From positions 66,562,496-66,626,495 of the forward strand of contig CM051457.1 of NCBI GenBank assembly GCA_028274465.1: a stretch of 64,000 nt of DNA, given 5' to 3'. This DNA is from Plantago ovata (taxonomy: Eukaryota; Streptophyta; Magnoliopsida; Lamiales; Plantaginaceae). Under the pieces are notes generated by a model that did not search any database, was not told the origin of the DNA, and saw only the letters and a list, made by a program, of their open reading frames with translations. Made by a program: the position numbers and the translations under genes. Within the stretch, counting starts at the first letter, position 1, and each line of letters opens with the position of its first letter. Of this stretch, positions 11,999 through 22,364 are shown one piece after another.

Positions 11999-13274
11999 TG
12001 ATGAATGTGTATTTTACACTTTCATTTGAGTCTTTTTCACCTATTTTAGCTATCCTCTATGTTAATTTAGCTATATTTTAGTACATTTTATTAGAATAGT
12101 GTCACGTTTCCCTTTAGATTTTATTTTACAGGTTTTGGTTGAAAAACGAGGATTTCCGGGCAATTATATTGAAGTTGACAAGGAATTGGTGTTCCAGAAG
12201 CCTATTTGGAGTATCTGAAGGTTTCCGGATAGGATTTGGAGTCTAGGGGTCGAATCTGGAGGTTAGAAGGCCACTAGAAGTCAGAAACCGAGTCCGAAAA
12301 GGGGAAGAAATCCAAAAACGCGTCGAAAACGCGGAATTCCGCGAAAAATACTCCCGGGCGAACCGCCCGGGACGTGGGGCGAACCGCCCCACACTTATTC
12401 GAGGCCTATATATAGTTGCTCAGTTTTTCTCCGAAATTCATACTTTTCCAGACCTATTCTCTCACCTTTCTCTGTAGTTTTAGGTAGGGACTTCCCAGAG
12501 CCTGTTCTGGGGGTTCGTAGCTTAGGGAACACTTTTTCATAGCAGATTGGAGCTTGTAGGATCGCAATTCTTCGGAGATTGACAACCTTCGGTAACATTG
12601 TATCTTACAGTTTATTCTACTTATTTTAATATATTTTTCAACATGTTTTCTTCTATGATTTCTGTTTATTGCATGCCTATTATGAGTAGCTAAACTTATC
12701 GTTCGTGGTAGTATGTGAATTCTTAGCGAAGGGAAGATAATCATGCTAATGGCTATATCGCGCATTATACTCCGTGTTATTGCTTTATTTCGTTGATCAG
12801 GCTCAGCCTAAATTCTCGTATGTTGTATTAATTATTATGCACAATTGGACCCTCGTCGACCTATGCGCATGTTTATCTTCGTGGTGTTGAATAATTACGG
12901 AACACAATTGGACAATAGTGCTTGACTTGTCAGTATCATTATCTTCGTAGTGCTTAATAATTGCAACAGGACATTAGATTGATCAAAGATCTCCATGCAA
13001 GACCGAGGAATTTACGCATGATTATTGACCCGTTATGCTTTGAAGGATCATACTATCACCCATCTCCATTATTTGTTAGAAAAACCTTTGCTTTAACCGT
13101 CTGCTGTTTTTATATTCTTTAGTTAAATAGATAAAGCTAGTTATAGTCCTTAGAGAACGACACTCGAGGTCAATCTACTGCTACACTACGGTTTTCGTTG
13201 TAGTTGTGAATTGCCTTTGGCTAAATAACAAATTTATTTGCTTGAATCGGGACCCGACAAATCTCGGTTCATCA
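11999..13274 (+). repeat. Element D 5' LTR
   Basis: 1276 bp. Palindromes CCCGGGCGAACCGCCCGGG (12353-12371) and GTGGGGCGAACCGCCCCAC (12374-12392) sit directly upstream of TATA box CTATATATAG (12406-12415). The downstream GAGCCTGTTCTGGG sequence is shared with the A and C LTRs. Confidence 0.92.
12353..12415 (+). promoter_or_regulatory. Twin GC palindromes plus TATA box of element D LTR
   Basis: Two perfect 19-bp palindromes separated by 2 bp, then 13 bp, then the TATA box. In single-stranded form each would make an 8-9 bp GC hairpin. The same pair is at 19332-19371 in the other LTR. Confidence 0.6.
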
Positions 13275-13277
13275 AAT

Positions 13278-13295
13278 TGGCGCCGTTGCCGGGGA
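13278..13295 (+). promoter_or_regulatory. Primer binding site of element D (tRNA-Asp)
   Basis: TGGCGCCGTTGCCGGGGA three bases after the LTR, complementary to the tRNA-Asp 3' end. Confidence 0.92.
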
Positions 13296-13420
13296 CTATA
13301 CTCCTTTTTTTCTGTTTAATTTGTTTATATTATCAGCTTTCGATTCCTAATTCTATTAGTTTTAGTTTTCCTTTTTAATCTCTCTCTGATACTGCTTTCC
13401 TAGTCTTTTACAGATAGTGT

Positions 13421-15546
13421 ATGCCACATACACGATCTAAAGGAACACCACTTGCTGGTTCAATTGCTGAGATCGACAGAGTCTACCACCAAAGAAGGCG
13501 ACTACTCGAAAGGCGTGCACTAGAGGAAATAGAGGTCACCGAATTCTCTGAATCTCTACACAGTCTTTTCAAGGAAATCGACGGAATGGCAGAAGCTAGA
13601 CCACTGAAAGCATGGGTTCAACCCACCAAGGATCGTATGAGGGGACCGACGATTGTTCTTTCGTATGCAACTCGAGATCTGGAAATCAAGAACCACGCAT
13701 TCCAACAACTTCTGAGGTTCTATGGCTTATCAAGGGAAGATGTGATGGGGTACTTGCACGATATTGATGATTTTGTCAACCAACTCCCACGACCCGGAGC
13801 TGAAATAACAACGGACGAGTTGAGGACGAAGGTTTTTGCTATGAGACTTGGCGAGAGAGCCAAGTCATGGTTGAGAAGGTTTTTTCAGCTTTCATGGAGA
13901 AATACTTCCCTCACACCTTGACTACCGCGCTTAAGGCGCAAATCACTGGATTCAAGCAGGACTATGATGAGACCATCTACACCGCGTTTGAGAGATTCCA
14001 AGATCTCACGAACAAGTGCCCTCACCATGGTTTTGAACTTTCTGACCTAGTCCAACACTTCTACAATGGACTAACCTTCGAGAACCAACAAGTGGTGGAT
14101 TTCCAATGCCGAGGCAATATTTGGGAGGAAACCGCAGAAGCCGTCTGGGCAGTTTTCGAAACGCTTGCTAAGGGTTCGTAGTTCAAGGACCCAAGAGCAA
14201 TGGTTAGGAGACGTGGACCTGAAGCTCCACCGACTCAAGAAGCCCCTATGTATAGGGGGAATGGGGATCAATTCGAGTGCTTTACCAACGAATTAAAGCA
14301 AGTCCTCAAGAGCGCCACTGGAACGACTGTTTCGAACGAAGTATGCCGAATATGCAAGAACTATGGGCATGGGGCTCATATGTGTAGATCGGAGCTTGCG
14401 TATGATGATGGCAACTGGGCTCGAGGAGGCGAAGAGGAAGCCTTTGCTACGGAGTTTGGTACGCAAGAAGTTAGCTACGAACAAGACGGTAGAAATCCTC
14501 GAGGTGGATTTTGGAGAAGAGGATTCCGAAACAATCAAGGATATGCACCGGCTAACCAAACTTATGGCCCTAACCAAGACCGTAGTAGGCTAAACTATGG
14601 TAATGATCACTGCGAAAACCCCGCTCCGAAAGAGCCACCGAAGTCGAAGTCGGCTCAACTGATGGAGAACTTGCAAAACATGGTTGATCACACCCAAAGT
14701 TTTCTCAAACGTTATGAAGAAGATTCTGAGAAGACTAGGGAAAGGCTTGATAGGTTGGAAGAGAGCACTAGGCTTGCCCATCAAAAGATGCAAGAGTTGA
14801 TCGACCGAGGAGCAAGTAGGGAACAAGGCAAACTGCCGAGCAACAGTGAGAAGTCGAATTCCATTACATTGGTTGGTGATCTACCTGACGAAATCACCAT
14901 CAAGAAGGTTGCTAAGTGCGATTGTTGCAAGAAGGAGGAACTTCTACAGGCTAAGGAAGGAGAGAAGGACCTTGGTTCTGACGAAAGTGAAGAGGAGCAA
15001 GAGGATCCCGAGCCACTCCCTAAAAGTTTCGATGTTAAGGTAGGGATTGGTGACCTTGAAGATGTCCGTGCCACACTAGACACGGGATCCTACTCAAACA
15101 TACTCCCTTTAAATGTGTTTGAAAAGAGTAGCCTTGGAAAACTATCTGAGCATAGGGCTATTGTGCAACTGGCGGATGGATCCTTTATGAGACCCGAAGG
15201 CGTTGTGAAAGATGTGTTGGTCAAGATTGGTGAAGCTTTTGTATACACCAATTTTGTAGTTATGCCGGCGTCTGCACCTGGAACGGGGGATGTCATACTC
15301 TTAGGGCGAACGTTCTTGACTAAACTACGCTCCGTGATGGACATCTACCAAAGAACTTGCACTATTGAAGTAGATGGCAAGCAACACGTGTTGCAAGCCA
15401 TATCTGATCCACCTGATCCGCCTGATATTTCTTTCACTACTAACTACTATGGTCTTGCAGCCTATATTCTTTCTTATTCACAGGTTCGTGGCATGGAGAG
15501 GAGATCAATTAAGGGGAACTCTAGTACCCGCAGAAAGAAGAGATAG
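13421..15546 (+). pseudogene. Element D gag-protease, broken
   Basis: ATG at 13421. Gag core (residues about 55-240) has the Athila/Tat pattern seen in element A: DLEIKNHAFQQL, a linker, and EKYFPHTLTTALKAQI. Compared with A, 34 bp are missing near 13875, shifting the frame, and a Gln codon is a TAG stop at 14179-14181. The frame then stays open to 15546. It has a CCHC knuckle, CRICKNYGHGAHMC (about 14344-14385), a coiled-coil stretch (14650-14820), and a retropepsin domain with the active-site triad DTGS (15078-15089), LADGSF and the LLGRTFL flap-end motif. The protease portion looks intact. The frame ends in a basic SSTRRKKR tail rather than leading into RT. As it stands it cannot make full-length gag. 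Confidence 0.85.
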
Positions 15547-16624
15547 GCACAGACAGGAGTCGAGTCAAAGACTTTAAATAATGGCGCTATCCGGGAGGCA
15601 ACCCGGAGTTTTTATCGCTTTCTTTACCGCTTTATTGCATGCATTCATTCTTGAACTATTTGCTTCTCGTATGCGAATTTGTTCATGTCTTTGTCGTATA
15701 TGCTTATGTTTGAGTGATATTTTTCGAGTGGTTTTTGAAAAATTGGTTTCGGGGGGATTAAAACCGCGTTTTCAGACGAAAGGAACCGTCTCCCCGCATC
15801 GGGGAGCGGGGGGCGAACCGCCCCGCATGGGGCGACTCGCCCCACGGCTCCAGTAAGTTAAAAATGCGAATTTCTTCCTCTTTACCTCATTTTCTTCATA
15901 TCTTCATCATTCCTCCTCCCCAAAAACCGAAAATCGCGATTTTACCTTCAAAATCTCATAACTTCTTCATTTCTTGACCAAATTTAGTGTTCTTTAGCTT
16001 GAATCGAAGCCTATTACGTGGTCTATCTTTACATCTGAACATATTTCGTCCTAATGCATTAGATTTTCAGATCTGAGGTATCTTCTTATGAACCCTAATT
16101 TTCGAATTTGGGGGTTTTCTAATTTGAGCTTCAATTATGCTTATTTGATGCATGGGTAGGTTGTTTGTGCGTTTAGAAGTGTTATTTACTATCAATTGCA
16201 CGCTCAATTATGCTTGGATTGTTGATTTGGGAATTTTGCTACTAGATAATATATCTTGTTATGCAATATGTCTTTATCTTTGATTTCTTGCATATGATTG
16301 TGTTTATTGGTGTAATGATGTTGGATTTGATGGTAGAATGTTTAATTGTTGAGTTTGAGGATTTATGATGCTAGAATTTTTCGCTACTATGGTATGATTT
16401 GAGCCTTGTTATCTAGGATATTGGTTGTCTAGCAAGAGCATAATGTGATGTATTGCATGTAGTAGTTACATTGGTATGTTGCATAATGAAGAAGCTAGGC
16501 TAGACATTAAAGGTTTGGGGAGCTCGATTGTTGATTTTATCACTTGTGTGTTTCGTTCTTACACTAGCATATGCATGAGTCAGTTTTGTGTCGTACGAGG
16601 TACTAACTGTTGTTTGTAGGAACC
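15547..16624 (+). other. Element D post-protease leader with CCGGGAGGCAACCCGG hairpin
   Basis: No gene. It contains the hairpin CCGGGAGGCAACCCGG at 15591-15606, GC palindromes at 15790-15850 (GGGGCGACTCGCCCC type), then T-rich sequence up to a splice-acceptor-like TTGTTTGTAG just before the next ORF. This resembles the long leader in front of the env-like ORF of Athila elements. Confidence 0.6.
15591..15606 (+). other. Conserved GGGAGGCAACCC hairpin
   Basis: A 5-bp GC stem with loop AGGCAA, directly after the gag-protease stop. The same hairpin with flanks AATGGCGCT..AGTTTT is at 30625-30640 in element A. A GGGAGGCAACCC hairpin after the main ORF is known from Athila-type elements. Confidence 0.7.
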
Positions 16625-17350
16625 ATGCCAAGGGATAGGAGCATTCCCGTATGATTACTATGAAGTATTGGAGGGGGATCGATTACAACCATGTCAAGAA
16701 GAGTGACCTCGTTAGATGTGCGTTCGAGCCAAGGGGTTTTGCAACAACGTCGTGGATTATCCAAGAGGAGGAGCTAGAGTACACCTGGAGTAAGGACTCC
16801 TATGCCTATTCATGCACCACCGAAGGGACAAAAACCATTATTACGTCAGCAATCCATCACAAGGACTGCAAAGTTCGAGTGAACTGGAAGGCACCGGGAC
16901 AATCTAGCCGCGACGGATTCAATCACGAGTTCGCAGTTGCTAGAAGGTTCCGAAGCGCTAGCTTGGTTCCAAAATATAATGACATGGGTGTCCGGCCCCT
17001 CGTTGGGGTTCCCCTTGACTGCCTCTAAAGGGAGCATCATATAGACAGCGGGAGCATCAACTGTAGACAATGTGGTCGACATAGGAAAAAACGGAAAACA
17101 ACCTCTGAATATCCGAGCAGCTTGTTGTAACCTCCACGGGATGTAAAACATTGGAGAGGGAGGTTCTGATACCACTGCCCTTTCCCCTTCAATAGTTCAC
17201 AACCTGTTGGAGAGATACCGGGTGGAAGATTCCATAACAGAGGCGGCCAATCTTGAAAATTCCCTTCGACACTGCAACTCTACTAGTGACGATGTGCGTG
17301 ACAGTAGTGACAATGAAGACAATAGGGACAATGATGATACAGATGGTTGA
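16625..17350 (+). pseudogene. Element D second ORF, decayed
   Basis: Starts MPRDRSIPV at 16625, shifts frame almost at once, then runs open from 16651 to 17028, and continues in another frame to about 17350 with internal stops. Together it would be a protein of about 240 residues with an acidic Asp/Asn-rich tail (SDDVRDSSDNEDNRDNDD). A splice-acceptor-like site sits just upstream. It occupies the env-like position of Athila elements, but no signal peptide or membrane segment is visible and I do not recognise the sequence. Element A lacks it. Confidence 0.5.
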
Positions 17351-18977
17351 ATTGGTCCTATCCGATCTATCGATGGAACTACCGCCACTACCACAAGTCC
17401 CGATGATCATATATAAGGCTCCCAGAGCAGTCCCAATAACTCACAAGCAGCACACTCAGCCGACCGAGGCCAAACCATGGGGTAACATCTAGTATCACAT
17501 CTTATTTCCTCATTTTCTTACTGCTAGGGACTAGCGTTAATTTCATGAGGGGGGATGGGATTTAAGTGATCTAGTATTGTTAGTTTGGAGCTTGACATTG
17601 GTAGGCTGAGTTTAGTACCTCGCATGCTTTATCCGTCTGCATTTGCATTTGCACGTTTACTGCTTTCTTAGATTTTTTAGGTTGCATTCACTACATTCAT
17701 CATAGGATAGGATTGCATGTTTTATATGGAGTTTATTGCCGAATTTTTTGAACTTTTTTATTGGGTAGATCAACTAACTATGCCATTAATCGTATGCTTC
17801 ATCTCTATGAATTTGTTTGAGATTTTCCTCGCTTGGCTTGCCACATTTATGTATTGCACTTAGTTAAGCTTGGTAGTCTCGACATCACTTAGTGGTGTTT
17901 TCTCTACTGCGGCTCACGAAGGCCTTTATAATAGGATGATGCATGTTAGTGTCTTATGGTTGTTTTCCCGAGTAATTATGTACCTAAGAGGCAACAAGTC
18001 TTCACCATGCTTTGAGATTGCTAAATGCCTAGGAAGGAGGTAGTGTGAGGTTGTGTGATCCTTTGTTTATAACCTATTCTTCCGAATAGGTTTGGGGAGG
18101 GGGTTACACCATCATAGACTTGTTTTTCGTTTTCCACTTTCGTATCGTGAGTTTATTTTTCCTTTTCCGTAAATTTTGTACTCTAACCTATTCTTTCGAA
18201 TAGGTTTGGGGATGTCGTGTGAGTCATTTTGTTTCTCTTTCTGTTATGCTACTGCTGGCTAAAAAAAAATCGAAAAAAAAAAGAAAGAAAAAATTCCATA
18301 AAAAAAGAGAAAAAGAAAAAAAGAAAAGACCCCAAAAAAACAAAGAAGGGTCCAAAAAAGAAAGCCAAATAGCAGTTAGCAAAGTGTGGTGTCTCATTTT
18401 CCAATTCTTGTAATGTTCGTAATCGTGTTATAATTTTCTATTTTTTATCTTTTTTGTCTTGAGTGTCATCTGTTCTAGACCACCCTCGTCCTGCCATTCA
18501 GGAAGTGGTGAATAGCTTAAGACTTTACTTGAGAGATGGGTAGAATAGGGGAGTGTTATCTTTTATAGGGAACCCTCCTTCGTTTGATGAGAGCCAGTAC
18601 TGGTTCGACCTCTTTGAGGGAAAGTCTTAACATGGTGGAACAACAGTAAGTCCTCAGTTTCATAGGCACGGGACAACCATTCGTATCTTAGCATGCTTCA
18701 TTACATCGTCACTGACTAGGTCCAGGTAGAGAATGTTACGAGAGACTATCTTGTCTTGACATAAGTGCTTATGTGGATGTGCATAAGTCAATCGAGATAT
18801 TCTTCAACCTATATTCATGCTTTGATTTATATGGTTTTTGTCATATGTTTTTTGGTAGATTCAGTAGATTAGTACATTTTATTTGGCATGAGACTCCATT
18901 TTGTGTCTTGCATTGTTTTTTGTATTAGAGTCTAGCTTAGTTGCTTGAGGACAGGCAAAGGTTCGGTTTGGGGAGTT
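17351..18977 (+). other. Element D 3' noncoding region and polypurine tract
   Basis: No gene. It is conserved with A and C: palindromes at 18071-18092 and 18185-18206, a 110-nt A-rich purine tract (18259-18370), a sequence around CCACCCTCGTCCTGCCATTC, and the polypurine tract GGTTCGGTTTGGGGAGTT just before the LTR at 18978. Confidence 0.75.
18071..18206 (+). other. Paired AATAGG hairpins of element D
   Basis: Palindromes AACCTATTC....GAATAGGTT at 18071-18092 and 18185-18206, each followed by TGGGGA. The GGTTTGGGGAG unit resembles the element's polypurine tract, so each could be a secondary priming site or an RNA structure. Confidence 0.7.
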
Positions 18978-20253
18978 TGATGAATGTGTATTTTACACTT
19001 TCATTTGAGTCTTTTTCACCTATTTTAGCTATCCTCTATGTTAATTTAGCTATAATTTAGTACATTTTATTAGAATAGTGTCACGTTTCCCTTTAGATTT
19101 TATTTTACAGGTTTTGGTTGAAAAACGAGGATTTCCGGGCAATTATATTGAAGTTGACAAGGAATTGGTGTTCCAGAAGCCTATTTGGAGTATCTGAAGG
19201 TTTCCGGATAAGATTTGGAGTCTAGGGGTCGAATCTGGAGGTTAGAAGGCCACTAGAAGTCAGAAACCGAGTCCGTAAAGGGGAAGAAATCCAAAAACGC
19301 GTCGAAAACACGGAATTCCGCGAAAAATACTCCCGGGCGAACCGCCCGGGACGTGGGGCGAACCGCCCCACACTTATTCGAGGCCTATATATAGTTGCTC
19401 AGTTTTTCTCCGAAATTCATACTTTTCCAGACCTATTCTCTCACCTTTCTTTGTAGTTTTACGTAGGGACTTCCCAGAGCCTGTTCTGGGGGTTCGTAGC
19501 TTAGGGGACACTTTTTCATAGCAGATTGGAGCTTGTAGGATCGCAATTCTTCGGAGATTGACAACCTTCGGTAACATTGTATCTTACAGTTTATTCTACT
19601 TATTTTAATATATCATTCAACATGTTTTCTTCTATGATTTTTGTTGATTGCATGCCTATTATGAGTAGCTAAATTTATCGTTGGTGGTAGTATGTGAATT
19701 CTTAGCGAAGGGAAGATAATCATGCTAATGGCTATATCGCGCATTATACTCCGTGTTATTGCTTTATTTCGTTGAACAGGCTCAGCCTAAATTCTCGTAT
19801 GTTGTATTAATTATTATGCACAATTGGACCCTCGTCGACCTATGCACATGTTTATCTTCGTAGTGTTGAATAATTACGGAACACAATTGGACAATAGTGC
19901 TTGACTTGTCAGTATCATTATCTTCGTAGTGCTTAATAATTGCAACAGGACATTAGATTGATCAAAGATCTCCATGCAAGACCGAGGAATTTACGCATGA
20001 TTATTGACCCGTTATGCTTTGAAGGATCATACTATCACCAGTCTCCATTATCTGTTAGAAAAACCTTTGCTTTAACCGTCTGCTGTTTTTATATTCTTTA
20101 GTTAAATAGATAAAGCTAGTTATAGTCCTTAGAGAACGACACTCGAGGTCAATCTACTGCTACACCACGGTTTTCGTTGTAGTTGTGAATTGCCTTTGGC
20201 TAAATAACAAATTTATTTGCTTGAATCGGGACCCGACAAATCTCGGTTCATCA
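18978..20253 (+). repeat. Element D 3' LTR
   Basis: 1276 bp, the same length as the 5' LTR. TATA box at 19385-19394. The end is followed by the GATAA duplication and the rest of element C's LTR. Confidence 0.92.
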
Positions 20254-20411
20254 GATAACCTCGTTTCTCACCCAAAACCTGTAAAATACAAACTAAAGGG
20301 AAACGTGACACTATTCTAATAAAATGCACTAAAATATAGCTAAATTAACATAGAGGATAGCTAAAATAGGTGAAAAAGACTCAAATGAAAGTGTAAAATA
20401 CACGTTCATCA
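20254..20411 (-). repeat. Element C 5' LTR, remaining part
   Basis: Continues the LTR interrupted at 11998 (including GATAA) and matches 7655-7813. It ends CACGTTCATCA, then the CAATT duplication. Confidence 0.88.
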
Positions 20412-21066
20412 CAATTCACCATGTTTTCATTCATTATTGCTTCAATTATGATTGTTGATTGTGTTATTGATATGAGTAGCTAATCATCTAGTTGGTGATA
20501 GTATGTGAATTCGTAGCTAGGGTTCGTATTATGCATGATTGAGTTTCTGAGTCTTTTACTTGTTTAATTATCTTAATTCGATTCTTTGATCCGACTAAGC
20601 CATATATCTTCGTAGAAAAGTGTTAGAAACACTAGGACAATTTTCAAGATCATCGATTCGATTATATATAATTTGCAAGTACTGCTTGAACTAAGACTGA
20701 CAACCTTAGCCAAGTATTAGTATAGATAGGAAGCTTTCAAAATACACGTCTACAAATCTGTCTTTGGTGTTTGTAAATCGAATTACTTTTAAGGCAGTAC
20801 GAGTTGCACTTTCATGCATAATTAGAATATGATGCTTAGAACGAGCATACTATCACCAGCTTTCTCCATATATTGTTAAGTCGAGTTAATATAAATGTGT
20901 TTTCTGAAATTATATATAGTTATTTAGTTAAAGCTAGTTTAGTCCCTAGAGATCGACACTCGAGGTCATCTTACCTCTGCACTACTTGTTTTGTGTAGTT
21001 GTGAGTTGCCCTTTGGCTTTCAAACAAATTTATTTGATTGTTCGAGTCTGACAATCTCGTTCATCA
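20412..21066 (+). repeat. Element A 5' LTR, second part
   Basis: Resumes element A's LTR after element C and matches 33496-34150. It ends TCTCGTTCATCA. Confidence 0.9.
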
Positions 21067-21069
21067 AAT

Positions 21070-21087
21070 TGGCGCCGTTGCCGGGGA
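21070..21087 (+). promoter_or_regulatory. Primer binding site of element A (tRNA-Asp)
   Basis: TGGCGCCGTTGCCGGGGA three bases after the LTR end, identical to those of C and D. Confidence 0.92.
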
Positions 21088-21256
21088 CTATAACTCCTTT
21101 TTACTCTTTAGCTTGTTTATATTTTCAGCATTCAATTTCCAGGATAAGTTTAGTTAGATTGTCTCGATTAGTAGTTGAATTCCAGATTTTGGCGATTTCT
21201 AACAGGACTGATTTTTGGTTGTGAGTTACTCCTGTCGCAGAAATTTAGGTTTTGTG

Positions 21257-22364
21257 ATGGCTCGTCCACTTTTGAAATCATGGGTTCAACCCAACCAAGA
21301 ACGGATGAGAGATCCGGCTATTGTTCTTTTTGCTGCAACTCGTGATTTGGAGATCAAGAATCACATGTTCCAGCAACTCACGAGGTTGTATGGGTTGGTT
21401 AGGGAGGATGTTATGGGATACTTGAATGATATTGAGGATTTCATCAACAATCTTCCAAGGCCCGGAGCAGGGATAACGGATGATCAGCTGAGGATGAAGG
21501 TTTTTGCTATGGGGCTTGGTGATAAAGCCAAGGCATGGTTGGGCACTCTGGAGGCCGGATCGCTCGACACCTGGGGGAAGGTGTTTTCTGCTTTTATGGG
21601 GAAATATTTTCCCCACACCTTGACTACCGCACTGAAGGCACAAATTCGCGGTTTCAAGCAAGATTATGATGAAACCATCTACACTGCGTTGGAGAGGTTC
21701 AAGGACCTCAAGAACAAGTTCCCACACCATGGGATGGATATCTCTGATCTAGTTCAACACTTCTACGATGGGTTCACCTATGAGAGCCAACAGATGGTAG
21801 ATTTCCAGTGCCATGGAAATATTTGGGAGGAGACCGCCGAAGATGTGTGGGCGTGTTTTGAAAGGCTTGTGAAGGGGTGTCAGTTCAAGGATCCAAGGGC
21901 CATGGTCAAGAGGCGTGGAACTGAAGCTCCAACAAAACCAGAGGTTCAAGTGAACGGATCGAGTGAGTGGGGATCGGTTTGATGGCTTCGCCAATGAGAT
22001 GAGGCAAGTTCTTAAGAGCTCGATTGGACCATCTCTTTCCAATGAGGTATGCAGGGTATGCAAGAATTATGGGCATGAGGCTCATATGTGTAGGTCTGAG
22101 TTGGCAAACGATAGTGTTTACTGGGAAAACCGTAGTAATCGCAACTACGGAAACGACCATTGTGGAAATCCTACCCCTAAGGCCGAAGCATCTCAATCCA
22201 AGTCTGCTACTCTCATGGATAATTTACAGAAATTGGTAGATTTCACCCAAGGATTTCTAAAGAGATTCGAGGAGGATTCGGAGAAGACAAGTGCTCGTCT
22301 ACATCAGCTGGAAGCTAGTACTAAGCTTGCACACCAGAAGATGCAAGAGTTGATAGAAAGTGTC
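21257..22364 (+). pseudogene. Element A gag, 5' portion (frameshifted, then split by element B)
   Basis: ATG at 21257 (MARPLLKSWVQP). The gag core is complete: DLEIKNHMFQQLTRLYGL, AKAWLGTLEAGSLDTWGKVF, MGKYFPHTLTTALKAQI and KFPHHGMDISDLVQHFYDGF. One indel near 21955 moves the reading from the frame ending at 21982 to that starting at 21963. The second frame holds a CCHC knuckle, CRVCKNYGHEAHMC, and a coiled coil. At 22364 element B interrupts it; the reading resumes at 29839. The N-terminal 60 residues present in D are missing or noncoding here. Confidence 0.85.

Larger units (their letters stand above)
11999..20253 (+). mobile_element. Element D: gag-protease LTR retroelement, youngest layer
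   Basis: Two 1276-bp LTRs (TGATGAATGTG ... CGGTTCATCA) flanked by GATAA at 11994-11998 and 20254-20258. PBS for tRNA-Asp at 13278. The interior of 5.7 kb encodes a broken gag-protease, a second decayed ORF and a long structured 3' noncoding region ending in a polypurine tract. RT and integrase are absent. About twenty LTR mismatches by eye (near 1.5 percent) make it a fairly recent insertion, yet its gag already carries a deletion and a stop, so it probably moved with proteins supplied in trans. Confidence 0.92.
6600..20411 (-). mobile_element. Element C: minus-strand LTR element with gag remnant
   Basis: Inserted into element A's 5' LTR with CAATT duplications at 6595-6599 and 20412-20416. 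LTRs are about 1.2 kb; read on the minus strand they begin TGATGAACGTG and end CCAGTTCATCA. The PBS (tRNA-Asp) lies at 10926-10943 and the polypurine tract at 7814-7831, so the 5' LTR is the right-hand one. The 3.1 kb interior holds one broken gag-like frame and a long noncoding part. Element D sits in its right LTR. It is the same LTR family as D and a distant relative of A. Confidence 0.88.
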
